A DNA stretch of 64,000 nt from Chrysopilus asiliformis. Its lineage: Eukaryota > Arthropoda > Insecta > Diptera > Rhagionidae. Where the stretch lies: contig OZ035961.1 in NCBI GenBank assembly GCA_964034945.1, positions 44,256,184-44,320,183 of the forward strand, written 5' to 3'. A program made the translations under genes and the position numbers. This document shows, one piece after another, positions 21,724 through 33,330 of the stretch; the first letter of the stretch is position 1; every line of letters starts with the position of its first letter. The notes under the pieces are model-generated. The model ran no database searches. It was not told the origin of the DNA and saw only the letters and a list, made by a program, of their open reading frames with translations.

Positions 21724-21981
21724 ACGCAGAAAAAAATCTTAAATCTTATCATTTTATAATGGGGAATACAACTAAAATAGTTAATTTCAATTACAAAAAT
21801 TGTAAAATTCGACTATAATAAATTTAACTACTTTGTAGTAAAATGTACAATTTTGTGGTTAAATTTAGTATTTTTGTGATTGAAATTAACTATTTTCTAA
21901 TTGAAATTAACTGTTTTAGTTGTCTTCCCGATTTCCCCTTATAAAATAGTCAGATTTACTTTTTTTTTCTTTGCGGCTACA
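21724..21981. mobile_element. Short MITE with ~70-bp inverted ends
   Basis: The left part CACGCAGAAAAAAATCTTAA..TTATAATGGGGAATACAACTA is mirrored on the right by TAGTTGTCTTCCCG..CCCCTTATAAAATAG..TTTCTTTGCGG. CTACA occurs just outside both ends and may be the target duplication. The centre is AT-rich with TTAACTA motifs. Confidence 0.65.
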
Positions 21982-21985
21982 TTTT

Positions 21986-23081
21986 TGATGGTGCCATACA
22001 TACTAAATAACATACTACTAAATAACATACACTAAATAACATACACTTATAATGGCAGATACGTGCCATTTTTTTGGATTTTTTAAGAAGTTTGAATAAA
22101 AAGAATTTAATTTAAAAGCAAAAGAACACAAATGTCCTTGGAATGTGGAAAATCTAGATCATACATGTTTGACTTAAAGCTCTGTTGCATTAGCGAAAAT
22201 TGGCAACTTTTGTTTAACTTAAATTAAGTCTCATAATTATTGTTTATTTACTCCATTATGACTTTACAGTTTATTACACTTGTTAAATATAAATTAGAAT
22301 GAGTTCAAAAACAAAAGATATGTAGTAATAGTGGCAGTAACAAAAATTACTTAGAAAGTATTGTGATGGTATTACCCTCACAATTTAGAGCGGTAAAACA
22401 GGTTAAGGATAACTAAATTTTTTAAGAAAGGTACGCACGGAGAAAAATGCTGTTTCTGAATTTTGAGAAACTTGTTACTAAGCCTATAAAAGTGGCAAAA
22501 ATTTTTCCTTAAATTTAGTAATGAATTTTATGAATCAAAACACTTATTATTTTAACCCTTTCGTGCGATCTTTTGAACTATTGCAAGTAAAAATATTTTT
22601 AGGTTTTTTTTCGGTTTATATACATACAAGGTTACTTTAATAAACTGGTTGAATTTTCAAAATCGTTTTTCAGTTGCACCGGAATTACTAATGGGGTAAG
22701 TGACTTTTAGTTTTTCGATATCAAGTTTTTTGTATAAAGAATGCATAACAACACATAAAAGTACAAAAAAACTGACAAAAAAAATTTTGTTACAGAAATT
22801 CAACGAAAGGGGTAATGAAGGAATCGTATTTTTCCGTGTCAACATTTCCGGGAAACATTTTCTTGAATTTTGTAACATTTTCCATAAAATCGTCACAATT
22901 TTCGGTTACTAAAATTAAAAAAATGTTTCTTAAACTTAGTTTTTTTTGCACAGTGGAATTTTCGGTTACTAAAATTAAGAAAATATATTCTAAATCTTTT
23001 TCTTATTTCATAATTCGGATATAAACAGCATAATAAACATATAAAAGGAAGAATAATGGAACTGCGATTAATTTATATTTA
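21986..23081. other. AT-rich spacer, weak repeats only
   Basis: It contains a short ACTAAATAACATAC tandem run near 22005-22045 and a duplicated TTTTCGGTTACTAAAATTAA phrase near 22900 and 22962. No gene is supported. Confidence 0.45.
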
Positions 23082-23089
23082 GTTGATAT

Positions 23090-23765
23090 CAGTGTTGGGC
23101 AAAATTCAATCTGACTAATGATTGAAAACTAATGATTGAAAAAATCAATCATATCTTTTTTGATTTGTGATCGAATTTGTTAGTCATCAATCATTCGTAA
23201 CTTTGATTATGATTGATTATTTTTAATCATAATCATGATTGAAAAACTAACTCTTATGATTGATTTTAATTTCAGTAGTATTGCATTCATGACGGAGACC
23301 GACTAATGAAGTCATAAGATGCTTCAATCTGATATTTTGTAGTCACAATGTAATTATATTACAAATGATAGTGAAAGTTCCCATAAGCGGACACTCACGG
23401 GACAATATTTATGTCCGGTTATGAGAGAAGTCCGTTTATCAGAACAAGTTAGATTTGCGCATTTGGTCATAAGAAATGTCATTTCATGTTTTTTGTTGTT
23501 TAGCATTTGAAATTATTTGAGTTTTAATTGTTTTTCCTAAAGCCTACTATCATTTCTATATAAAAATTTTAGCGCGAAATTCTATTTAATCATTCTTATC
23601 CTTGATTGAAATTAATGATTGAAAAATTAATGATTACTGTGCCAATTATGATTATGACTAATGTATTAATCATGATTGAAATAATCATGACTGAATTGGC
23701 CATGACTAAATTTTTAGTTGATTGATCAATCAACTAAAAAAATTAGTTGATTACGCCCAACACTG
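23090..23765. mobile_element. hAT-type MITE, family 1 copy 1 (TSD GTTGATAT)
   Basis: The 676-bp element starts CAGTGTTGGGCAAAATTCAA and ends TTACGCCCAACACTG. GTTGATAT is duplicated exactly outside (23082-23089 and 23766-23773). TGATTGA and AATCATGATT motifs crowd both sub-terminal regions. It is closely related along its length to 56773-57407. No complete transposase is present. Confidence 0.9.
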
Positions 23766-23773
23766 GTTGATAT

Positions 23774-24252
23774 CACTTAAATTTTTTAGTCATAAGCCCA
23801 ATAATCGGCTTTGAGGATTTCGGGAGAAATCCCCGAATCAATACTTCGGGTTTCAATAAAAAATTTTAATATAAAAATCTATATTGTATATAAGAGCCAA
23901 ATCCCATTCACTCATCACAGTATCTACCGAACCACCAAACCGATTGCCATGAAATATGGCACACAGATTCGTTTTACCTCAAAGATGCTCTCTAAGAAAC
24001 GGTTTTTCAAAATTCCAACCCTAAGAGGATAAATGAGGGGTAGGTAAGGGGTTAGTGTTATAAAACATCGGTTTTTGCCGCGAAGCCTGCCTGTTAGGAG
24101 ACTGAGAAATGTCACTTGGGGGTTTACATCGTCGCTGATCACAAGTCTGGTGTTAGAACTTCAAAAATCGAAACAGAAGGTCCTTTCAGAATAACGCAAA
24201 TATACTTGTTCCCATTTTTCCCCAGACTTTGAGAAAATAACGTTATTCTTAG
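23774..24252. other. Unassigned sequence
   Basis: No recognised gene or element end. Short overlapping frames on both strands near 23811-24142 show no domain. Confidence 0.4.
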
Positions 24253-24500
24253 GCGCCGATTACATCTGACACTTCATTCCGCGAATTTTATTCTAAATTC
24301 ACGTTTCACAACCGTTTACATTACAACACAAAATTCTGAATTTTTTTCTAGAAAGACGCAGGAACCGGAATTTTTTCATACAAAATCGTCAAAATAAATT
24401 CAAATTTTGACAACTTTTGCTGGGTGAATTTATTCTGCGAAAGATGAACAAAATTCGGGGAGTTAATTCTGAATAAAATTCGTGGAGAAATTCAAGAAAA
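24253..24500. repeat. Dispersed repeat family F, copy 1
   Basis: It begins GGCGCCGATTACATCTGACA and includes TTCCGCGAATTTTATTC near the left end, with GAATAAAATTCGTGGAGAA inverted near the right end. The middle holds GACGCAGGAACCGGAATTTTT. A second copy at 37810-38880 is split by other insertions. Confidence 0.6.
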
Positions 24501-24529
24501 AAATTGCATGTTTAAACGATGGCTTACAG

Positions 24530-24722
24530 CAGTGCTCCGCAACCAGTGTGCCGCGGTAAACATTTCAAAAAACTATTTAATAATTCTTTCAGGATTTTTT
24601 TGTAAATTTTTTCCTTATAAATATTTTATACACAAATTTTTTTATATTTTTTTTGTGGTGTGCCCCGGATTTCCGGAAAAAAAATTGGTGTGCCGTATGC
24701 AAATAAAGGTTGCGGAGCACTG
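24530..24722. mobile_element. Short hAT-type MITE (TSD GCTTACAG)
   Basis: Only 193 bp long, it starts CAGTGCTCCGCAACC and ends GGTTGCGGAGCACTG, a perfect 15-bp inverted repeat. GCTTACAG is duplicated exactly at 24522-24529 and 24723-24730. GTGTGCCGCGG and GTGTGCCGTATGC sub-terminal motifs are repeated. No coding capacity. Confidence 0.9.
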
Positions 24723-24730
24723 GCTTACAG

Positions 24731-25729
24731 AACCATAACGAATTTTCCTGAAGTTGGGATCTAGCGAAAATTATTTTGTTAAAATGTTTTCATACCTGAG
24801 ATTTATGAAATTTCCGCTTTAGTTTTTAAATGAGCTCTGGTACCTATATATATGATATTTATTGTTGTTCGTATCTACCACGCTTGGATTCGAAAAATGG
24901 AAAGAAATATTAAACGAAATTGAAAATTGCGACTTTAAAGATTTTTGCGCAAACCTACATAGTGGTAGCATTGGATTAAATAGTATATTACGCAACAAGG
25001 GGCGAAAGTCAACGATTTCAAGAGTGTGAAGTTAGCTGCATGAGCGAAGCGAGGGCAGATATCACACGAGTGAAATCGTTGACTCGCTCCAAGTTGCGTA
25101 TACAATTTTTCATAACAAATTCATTGAAAATATCACTTGGGATGCCATTTAAATGCGATTTTCGTATTGGAGAGTAACGCAAAAGGGGGTTTGGGGTACA
25201 AAGCCCCCATACTGGGTTAAGGGACTTCAGCAGAAGTAAATATTTGATAGAAACAAAACAACTATATTCTATAACTTTAACAGAAGTAAATATTTAAAAG
25301 AAACAAAACAACTATATTCTATAAATTCGTTTTGTGACTAAGAAATGTTGGTCAAAACAGATTTTAATTTTGAAATTTCTTTCCTCTGAAATGAAAAATC
25401 AACATAACAAAAAAATACAAATCGGCAATGCTGTTCTTCTAAATCACACTTCGCTCGTGCAGCTAACTTCACTCGTTCAGTTTCATTCACAAATTTTTGG
25501 TTAGAAGCATATATGGCTGTACTGCTTACTCTAGTGTTTTATGCCTATGCAGTTTGTCTTTTGTATTCTGTGGTACGAGAAACACGTCGCGAAAACACAC
25601 TTTCGCCCCTAGGGCTGAAAACGCAACTTTCGACCCGCTACGGAGGCATCGAAAGGCATATTTTCAATGCATGTGTTATAGAAAAAAAATTTATTTAAAT
25701 CGGCCCGCCAGAACTACATCACTAAGGGT
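24731..25729. other. Unassigned sequence with tandem duplication
   Basis: Two GCGAAGCGAG / CTTCGCTCG-type blocks occur in inverted orientation (near 25055 and 25450) around AT-rich DNA, suggesting an eroded inverted-repeat element. No gene is supported, although two overlapping frames lie at 25497-25796. Confidence 0.4.
25231..25328 (+). repeat. 50-bp tandem duplication
   Basis: The unit starting CAGAAGTAAATATTT is present at 25231 and again at 25281, with two or three differences. It is a recent local duplication. Confidence 0.85.
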
Positions 25730-25737
25730 GTATACTC

Positions 25738-25932
25738 ACAGAGCTTCTATAGAACAGAGGTTAAAATTGACACTGAGCGACAAAAATATGGCGTGAAATA
25801 TGGGACTTTATCATTAGCACAAGCAGAAAAAAGCTTTCGTAAAGCTTTCGAGCTAATGATAAAATCCCATATTTCACGCCATATTTTTGTCGCTCAGTGT
25901 GATTTTAACCTCTGTTCTATAGAAGCTCTGTG
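25738..25932. mobile_element. Fold-back element (TSD GTATACTC)
   Basis: Two arms of about 82 bp, starting ACAGAGCTTCTATAGAACAG, are near-perfect inverted copies around a short loop near 25835. GTATACTC occurs directly outside both ends (25730-25737 and 25933-25940). The 8-bp duplication would fit hAT, but the termini are not of the CAGTG type. Confidence 0.85.
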
Positions 25933-25940
25933 GTATACTC

Positions 25941-26974
25941 ATATAAACCCTTATTGAAAAATCCTTTATAAAGAGATTTTCTTATATCCCATCAAAGAAC
26001 TAGCGAAATATTAACAAAAGTTTTTGAAAATATTGATGAAACCGGAATTTATTACATATTTTTAGCCAATAATAATTTTTATTGAATTATGGGAACTTCT
26101 TTTTTTTGTTTTAATTTACATGATTTTTTGTCTCCACATGTCTCAAATTCAAATAAATTTTGAACTCAATACAAAAAGTTTTTCCCGGGACATTATTTTT
26201 TTTATTGTTAATGGTGGGCGGACGCTTAATCATGGCAAGTCACAAATTTCTTTTGCTTTTGGCATTTTCAATCAGGCTATTGAGAAACTTTGTAACTTTA
26301 TGAACCAAAGCAAAATTTTTCTCAAAATACCGAATATAAAATAATATACTAAATCATACTTTTGGAATATATTTTCAGCAGAAGACATCCCTCAGGAGCA
26401 ATTCTATTTTCTACACGTACTGTTTTAAAGATAAGACAAAAAGCACTTCTTGATTTTCGTAGAATTTTTTAGACTTTAGAAGTTTACACTAGAATGATTT
26501 GCTGTTTCCTTATTTTCCTCTGGGAACACAATATTCTTCAGAAATTTCAACAAGAGTATTCAAACGCATACACAGTATTATCCATTACAATGATTCAATG
26601 GAACATTTGAGGTAAAATTTTCTAGATGAGCTCCGAATTGGAAAATTGAAATAAACAAAATCAACTAATAAATATGTGATTTATTTAGATCACAATTTTT
26701 AGCTTAGTCAATACTCGTAAATCTTGATACGGAAATGATTTATAAGTTCTAAGTTCGTAAAAATCTCATTTTTTTTAAAAAAACATTAATTTATGTCGAG
26801 TATTTTTTTTAGATCGGTCGTGAGTTACTGGAATACAATATATATATCGATAGAAGATATTAGATTTATGGTGGGTTTTACGAAACTTTTAACGGCCACT
26901 AGATCGAGTTTTAGCTTGACATTTTCCCCCTAACTTGATTTAGCGGTCGCTAAAAAAACCCGCCATTAGTGTAC
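25941..26974. other. AT-rich spacer, nothing recognised
   Basis: No supportable gene, RNA gene or element boundary. Confidence 0.45.
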
Positions 26975-27345
26975 CATTTATAACGCATCGAACAAATCGT
27001 GGCACATAAAAATGAACTACACTAAGATGTTTAGGATGACAAAATATTTTGATTACGACTGTCTGTGACCACCATAACTATCGAAGAAATTAAGCTAGAG
27101 ACTTGAAAATTTGATTAGGACCATTTTTTCCCCTCCCCCATACAAATGAAATAGTGTTTTGCCATTTTCTCGAAAACAAGGAGTCGCCATGAAAAATTTA
27201 TAAAGCGAAAAAGTGCTTAGAATATGATTTTGCATAACTCCTCTCTACAGTAAAATCCAATCGGACAACTCCTTTCCCTCGTATCCATACAAATGAAATT
27301 ATATTTAAACAAAAAAAAAATGTGGTGTTTGACGATTTCTTTATG
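26975..27345 (+). mobile_element. Degenerate DINE-1/Helentron-like element
   Basis: It keeps ACCATTTATAACGCATCG, AATGAACTACACTA, GTTTAGGATGACAAAA, a remnant GACTGTCTGTG and GCTAGAGACTTGAAAATTTG, in the same order as intact copies. Both terminal hairpins are lost. Confidence 0.55.
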
Positions 27346-27915
27346 TTTACAAATAGGGGTTTCTTTAATTAACTGATTTATTTAATTATTTTCTTAAGTC
27401 CCAACTAATTGTTTTCTAGCAGACATAGTTTGGATTTAACGCGAATATTGCAGCAGCTTTAACGGACGTGTTCCTTAAGAGCTCACAGATTCGTCATTGG
27501 ACATGAAGCCGTTGGGAATAAATTCCAAATAAACAATAAAACAAAATCATAATAGACGAAATCATGGAAACTCATCACAATTAAATGTATAACCATCGTC
27601 TAATGTATATATTCTCATATAAAAAATATTTGCGTGGCGTGTCCTTGGGAGAAATTTTGTGAAAAAAAAAAAATATTGAAAAAGACCAATTCGCTGTGAA
27701 GGGCTTCTGTTTGTTTACCACACTGACTATCCATTTATTTATGCCATTCAATGCTGCATGAGGGAAATATTTTTGGTTCATTGAGATTTTTTACAAAATA
27801 TTTGCCATATGAAATGTGTTCAGATTTTTTTTTGCTTCTTATAATATAATATTTTTACCACGATATTTTAATTAAGAATTTAGATTTTACTATAATGAAA
27901 GAGAATATAGCGTTT
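27346..27915. other. AT-rich spacer, nothing recognised
   Basis: No supportable feature. Confidence 0.4.
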
Positions 27916-28371
27916 TGAAAAGCTTTTATTTAGTTTGCTTTTGTATCTGTTTGGGTCAAATCTTGTAATCTAATTTTGACCCACTTCCACTCATCCGATT
28001 GACTTGAAATTTCCCAAACATACGTAAGTCCGATGACAATACAATATTTTCACTAATTCGTCCTTATAAAGATAACGGAAGATCCTGTAAGGATTACGGT
28101 ATATCCTTTTCCCCAAATTTCCCGGGAAAAAATCTCATCTGAGGTTTTTGGAGTCGCGGAAACCAATTCTGCAATTAAGAAATCTGTAAGGATAAGGGTA
28201 GGTCCTGTAAGGATAACGTGATTATCCTTTTCCTCAAATTTTCCGGAAAAAATCTTATCTGGGATTTTTGGGGTTGCTGACTTTGATTCTGACATTAAAA
28301 AATTAGTTAGGATAACGGAAGGTCCTGTAAGGATAACGTGATTATCTTTTTCTGCAAAGTTTCCGGAGAAA
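27916..28371 (+). repeat. Dispersed repeat family B, copy 2
   Basis: It begins AAAAGCTTTTATTTAG and holds about three units of a roughly 120-bp minisatellite with GATAACG..AGGTCCTGTAAGGATAA and TTTCCGG..GGGGTTGCTGA motifs. A decayed LINE interrupts it at about 28372. Family-like sequence (GACAGATGTCATTTTG and after) resumes at about 29346-29465. Confidence 0.65.
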
Positions 28372-29345
28372 AAGAAACGCTCTTCTTAATATTTATCAAT
28401 GATCTACTAATCAGCTATACTGTTTCGCAGATGACAGCTCTTTTGACGCCTCCTACCATTTCAGTTCACCTGCAGAATCGAACGCCATTGCAGTTCGGTC
28501 GAAACGCAGTGAGCAAATTAGATCTTTGAATTCTGTTTTAAATACAATTTTGGCTTGGGGCAGAATCAACCGTGTAGAATTCAACGCTTCTAAAACCCAA
28601 TCAATGCTGTTGTCCATGAAATGCGAAAAATCCCCCGAAACGGTGGAATTTATGAATGGGTCTATTAATGAGTCTAAAAACATCAGAATGCTGGGCATCG
28701 AAATAAATGAGAAGCTCCAATGAAGCGACCATATTTTTAAAATAGCAAAGGAAGCGTCGCAGTGCTTAGGCTTTCTGGGACGCTGCAAAAAATATTTCGT
28801 GCCAATCGACGTGCTCAGCATCTACAAGACCTACATACATTCGACCGAGACTTGAGTACAATTAGCACATTTGCGCGGGAGCCCCAAAAACTGTCCTGCA
28901 ACTGCTGGACCGAATTCAAAAACGTGCGATCCGACTGATTGGAGACAAGTCTTTGACAGATTCATTACCGTCTCTCGAGCATCGTCGCTCTGTTGGGGTA
29001 CTCAGCATATTCTATAGATATTTCCATGGGAAATATTCCACCGAAATTTCCCAACTTTTTCCTCCACGGAATTTTTTCCTAGACCCTTTCGTGCAGCCGC
29101 ACGCGCGCACGACTTCTTCCTTGAGCCTCCCTGTTTTCGTGCAGTAAAGTTTAGGAGTTCCTTCATTCCGCGAACAACAAGACTTTGGAACGATTGTTCC
29201 CCCCAGACTATAACCCGCAAAAGTTCAAGGAGAACATAAATTGCCATCTCCTTTTGTCCTTCCGACCATCCTGAGCTGTGCTTCGGCATTAAAGGGTCTT
29301 CCCCTAAGCTTTGGCTGGAACTATAAAAAAAAATCTCACCCGGAT
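28372..29345 (+). pseudogene. 5'-truncated non-LTR retrotransposon (LINE) reverse transcriptase remnant
   Basis: This is the C-terminal half of a LINE ORF2. Just after FINDLL a frame change leads into the RT catalytic motif FADDSS (codons at about 28424-28441). An AWGRINRVEFNASKTQ thumb-side motif, a GFLGRCKKYF block and the RAIRLIGD / HRRSVGVLSIFYRYF tail region follow. Two in-frame stops occur, after INEKLQ and after HSTET, and several frame changes appear downstream. No endonuclease is present because the copy starts inside the RT domain. The clade is uncertain: the tail resembles CR1/Jockey-group elements. It lies inside a family B repeat and cannot be functional. Confidence 0.8.
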
Positions 29346-29753
29346 TCGAAGACTAAGAAGTACAAACAAGCTGTCATTTTGGCGAAAGACAGATGTCATT
29401 TTGTATTTTTAGTCATACTAATCAAATACGAAATGACTAAAAAGAATAAAATAAAAAATAAATAAAAAAGCAATCTCCCCGGATGGTATCCAAACTCGGT
29501 TTTTGGAGACTTTTGGTAGTTATACAATATTGGGAATTTTATCTAACACATGTAATAATGTATTAAAATTTAGGAAAATATTTATTAAAAAAGAAAATGT
29601 AACAAATTATAAAATTAGCACATACATAAGCGGCTTCATGTCACCCACAAAAATTCGTATTTCCACTGCAGTGAAAATTAAATTTTTTGATTATGGTAAT
29701 TCGGATTTTTAATTAGGATGTTTAACCTGGCATCGGCAATTTCTTAACGAAAC

Positions 29754-30490
29754 CAGGGAACAACCATTATATAGAATGGAAAGTAAGGCCTTTCCTCATT
29801 AACTTCCACTAGAGTAAGCACTACACTATAGAAATCAGGTTTTTTATCTCACTTCCCTTTCTGCTGTCATACACTCGACAAAAAAAATCAAATAGAACAA
29901 CCTGTTACAATCCATACACAAAAGTGCTGGCACTTTTGTTTACATTTTGCATGACATTTCATTGCAACATTGATTCATTTCATTGCAACGATTGATTTTG
30001 ATAGATAATTACATTTTAGCGTGTTAACATTTCATAATTTCACATCAAAATGAATAAAGCACAAATTCACCACTGTTTAGTGAAGGAATGTTCCGCCAAT
30101 TCAATTAAAAACCCAAATAGAAAGTTTTTCCGAGTCCCATCAACAACAGAAAGGTAAAGTATAACGAAAGATTGACAGAATTGCACATGAACGGGCCTTA
30201 AAACAATTGAAAACTAAAACTAAATTAAATTTAACACCTTTCAACACATTAGAACATCGCTAATATTTAATGGAAATATTAAATTATCCATAAAACATTT
30301 CCATTACCCGGTTTTGTTTTGATTTGTTTTCATTTCAAGTGACAGATGGGAATCCATATTGCCACACACCACCAAATCGCTCAGTGTTCATGTACACTGT
30401 CATGTAACAGCTATAGAAATCCTCGGATGTACGCTCCCAACACAAAAAATTTTGTTATAGCTTTCCATTCTATATAATGGTTGTTCCCTG
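29754..30490 (+). mobile_element. P-superfamily-like element (TSD ACGAAAC)
   Basis: Inverted ends of about 30 bp start CAGGGAACAACCATTATATA and mirror exactly on the right. ACGAAAC is duplicated outside (29747-29753 and 30491-30497). A 7-bp duplication with a THAP-type exon inside fits a P/ProtoP-like non-autonomous element; Kolobok elements also carry THAP domains but duplicate TTAA. The element is 737 bp and lacks a catalytic domain. Confidence 0.75.
30050..30153 (+). CDS. N-terminal THAP zinc-finger exon of a P-like transposase (remnant)
   Basis: The exon starts at the ATG at 30050 and ends at a GTAAAG donor (GT at 30154), coding 34 residues plus two bases (phase 2). It has the start of a C2CH THAP finger, CLVKEC, followed by an Asn-Pro turn and FFRVP. 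In P-superfamily transposases this domain binds the element's own ends. The matching downstream CxxH half and the catalytic domain are missing, so the exon is a leftover of an internally deleted element. It lies centrally between the inverted repeats, on the plus strand. Confidence 0.6.
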
Positions 30491-30497
30491 ACGAAAC

Positions 30498-30833
30498 AAA
30501 AGCACCTAAGGTGAAACCTATTAAAAGTCTACGCTTGGGCAGAATCCACTATAGATTCAATTTCATCCGAAAAGTATGCAATTTTTCGATTTTTGGCCTT
30601 TTGACATTTTGATTGGAATTTTTTTAAAGCTGCTCCGATTGAAGTTTCATGTATGAAGCACTTATGTAAAATTTCATTATGAATGATGTTGTCTTCATAA
30701 TATTTTCAATACGACGCGAAAATAACAAAAAATGGTTCCATTTGTTAACCGACTCGATCTTCCATCTTACGAAAAAAAGGCTGTGCCAAATTCTCAAGTT
30801 TTTAGGCTAGAGACTTGAAATTGCTCGATGTGT
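30498..30833. other. Unassigned sequence
   Basis: No supportable feature. The TAGAGACTTGAAATTG phrase near 30808 is shared with the DINE-1-like family. Confidence 0.4.
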
Positions 30834-30841
30834 GGTGGAAT

Positions 30842-31565
30842 TAGGGATGCAACATCGTTCATAAAACCTCGATATAACGAAAATCGATGTTTTTTTTAAG
30901 GCGACATCGATGTCAAAAAACATCGTCGTGAAAACATCGAGACCTCGATGTTTTTCCGATATTTTGAAAAGGTTAAATTTAATAAATAATTTAGCCACTT
31001 GGCGGATGCAAAAACCCGTTAGTTTTCGGGATATTCGCAAAAAACTAATTTTTTTGAAATACCGGCATATCTTCATAACGGCTCGAGTTACGGAGCTTTA
31101 GTAAAAAACATAAATGTAGCAAATTTTATTGTCTCCAAGTTTTGTAATACTTAAGACTACTGGAAAATGGTTAGTTTCGGAATAAATCGCAAAAAACCGC
31201 ATAGTTTTTAAAAAGCCGCCGTTTTGGTTACTTCCGGTTAACGGATTTCCACATCAGGACCAAACTTCTATGTAAAATTTCATGGCTAGCTCTGGTATTT
31301 CTTGCGAAATCTTGTAGAAAGATGAAACCGAAAATTGATACCAATGGAAATTTAAAGAAATCTTTAAGTAGAGTGGCTATATTAAATCTATCTAAAAACT
31401 AATCCCTCTAGTCCTAAAATTAGTTTCTCTACTAATTTTATGAAGAGTAATGTTCTAACATCATGGATAACAACATCGATACCTCGATATATCGGCCTGT
31501 TCAACATCGAGGTTAAAACTCGATATTTTTCAACGATACCTCGATGTTTTGCAAACTATTCCCTA
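30842..31565. mobile_element. hAT-type MITE (TSD GGTGGAAT)
   Basis: The element starts TAGGGATGCAACATCG and ends CAAACTATTCCCTA. GGTGGAAT is duplicated exactly at 30834-30841 and 31566-31573. TAGGGATG ends and 8-bp duplications are typical of hAT. CATCGAGGT and CTCGATAT motifs crowd both ends. A family D fragment sits in the middle, so part of the 724 bp is a later insertion or captured sequence. Confidence 0.85.
30968..31330 (+). repeat. Dispersed repeat family D, copy 3
   Basis: AAAAACCCGTTAGTTTTCGG, CATATCTTCATAACGGCTCG, AAAAAGCCGCCGTTTTGG, TTCCGGTTAACGG and AAATTTCATGGC follow the family D order. It lies inside the hAT-type element and has no GACTGACA array. Confidence 0.6.
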
Positions 31566-31573
31566 GGTGGAAT

Positions 31574-31899
31574 ATGTCTTTCACTTTGTCGCCCAATGCC
31601 CAATTTTGTCTATCAAGGAGCATTCGCGAAGTGGCTCGCTCAAATTTTGATGAAACTTACATATGTGAAAGAAGGTCAAAAAATAATGGACACGTATTTT
31701 TTTATTGACAACCATCCATGTATAGGGTTATTTTAGGCGTACCGAAAAGTATGCAATTTTTTGATTTTTGGCCTTTTCCTTTAGAAGGACTCGTCCAATT
31801 TTAATAAAACCAAAGTAAACATTTTTCTTTCTTTGAATACAAAAAAGTTCGATAATTTTTTTTTTGAAAAACTGTTCATAAGGCAGTGTACCCAATTTT
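31574..31899. other. Unassigned sequence
   Basis: AT-rich. A TTTGATGAAACTTACATATG phrase recalls the family E end near 45710. No gene. Confidence 0.35.
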
Positions 31900-32613
31900 C
31901 GGACACTATTTTTTAGGCCCGACTCCAGTGGATTTTTTTAGAAAAAGGATTTCACGATTTGAAACACTATTCAAAATATAAGATTACTGGTTTTTGCTTT
32001 TGAGTAGGGAAAATGGTTTATTATGGTAAAGCGCTCTGTTTCGATTTTGAGTTACTTGGCCCTGTCAAAAATTATGAATTTATTAATCTATGTTGAAATT
32101 TAATTTACAAGTTTAATTCTAGAAGACCTACAAGTGGAGCAAGAACCCCCAGAAACTCTCCCTTCCACCGCTTATTTTCTCGAAACGTCAAAAAACAAAA
32201 TGCATTTTATCCAAGTTGGAAATTTCTTCGGAACGTTGAGGTTATGCCCACTATGTGAACTGCTCACCTGTACCTCAGATTGCTCATTATACATTTTATT
32301 TACATGTGATAGTTTTTTTTATGTGATAAATATTGTTTTTTTTTCCGAATGCAGGCAGCTTGTCGCTGGTATAAGTTTGTCGCTGGTATTGGCAGGGTGC
32401 GTGATGGCAACGCCATCTAGTGGTTGCAACTAGGGCGGAATTTTTGACATTTGAATGACCGAACGAGAATCAAACAAATAAATAATTTCGAAACAAGATG
32501 TGAGAAGAAATCGGTATGTAAACCGCAAGTGAATAAAATTCAACAAATTCTAAAAGCTTTTACAAGTCTGGTGTTGATAATTATTAAACGTTTTTTTTAG
32601 ATTTTTAGGAAAT

Positions 32614-32829
32614 ATGAGTTTATTAGTTATCAGAACCGGCTTTCAAGCTGTCACACACGACATCGCCTTTCAACCTCAGACTCCAATAAAGGGAAAAAAT
32701 TTGGTTCTGGCTGAACATGTACGAGAAGTGGAAGAAGTGCGACAAAATGATCCTAACATCACCACAATTAAAGCTCGAATTATTCGCCGTGTTACTTCCC
32801 AGAATGTGAAAATTTCATTTCATAGGTTG
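32614..32829 (+). CDS. Uncharacterised transposon-borne exon
   Basis: The ATG at 32614 follows a TTTTTTTTAG tract that could be a splice acceptor. About 70 residues can be read up to a possible GT donor near 32825. The text includes GKNLVLAEHVREVEEV and ITTIKARIIRRVTSQNVKI. I do not recognise a named domain. The charged, beta-rich pattern recalls the N-terminal part of proteins carried by some insect transposons with THAP partners, but this is from memory and weak. It faces a THAP exon on the other strand 7 bp away. Confidence 0.35.
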
Positions 32830-32835
32830 GCTTAC

Positions 32836-32972
32836 TTTTTCCTCTTTACAGCAGCTATACATTTGTTTCGTTGATCTAATTTCCAACTCGCTCTTGGAAA
32901 TCTGTAGAATTTGTAGTTCTTGTTCAGTCCATTGTTCTTACAATTCACTACACAACACGTTCCGTAACCCAT
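32836..32972 (-). CDS. THAP zinc-finger exon (transposon remnant)
   Basis: The ATG at 32972 begins MGYGTCCVVNCKNN, the first half of a THAP C2CH finger, followed by FYRFPRASW and RNKCIAAVKRK. The exon ends at a GTAAGC donor (exon end 32836) in phase 2, the same phase as the THAP exon at 30050. THAP domains bind DNA and are found in P-type transposases and in host factors derived from them. The rest of the gene is missing, and the context (an insertion inside a repeat) says transposon. Confidence 0.6.
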
Positions 32973-33330
32973 TTTAATTTTCCTTTTAAAAATATGCGAA
33001 TAACCAGATTTTACCAAGTTTCACTGACAGCGACAATTTCTCGCCTGAAGTTGTCAATTTTAGCCCTTCGTGCGCTTCGATCGATTTTGATTCCCCCACC
33101 AGGTAGTTCGCACCCAGCCAATACAGGATTCTAAATAACTCTTTAAGCCTAGTACGCAGTTCGAGTAAAATGAAATTTTAACGCGGTCTCCAAATTGGCA
33201 CATTAAAACCGAAGTAAAAACTGTTTGTGGAGAAATCAAATTGACAGCTAAGATTTGTGGAGAAAAAATATTGACAGCCGAGCAAGAAGTTTCTGATTTT
33301 TGTGTATTCTGAATTTTAAAAGTTAACAAT

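Larger units (their letters stand above)
32207..33118. mobile_element. Inserted sequence with two convergent partial frames
   Basis: This block is absent from the uninterrupted family E copy. It carries a plus-strand frame at 32614 and a minus-strand THAP exon at 32836-32972 pointing at each other, the arrangement left by deletion of the middle of a two-gene transposon. A weak inverted match, AGGGCGGAATTTTTGACATT near 32434 and AATTGTCAA..GCCCT-type sequence near 33050, may be its ends. No duplication was found. Confidence 0.5.

Noticed and set aside
28453..28821. 122-residue minus-strand frame
   Set aside because: It is the antisense shadow of the LINE reverse transcriptase remnant.
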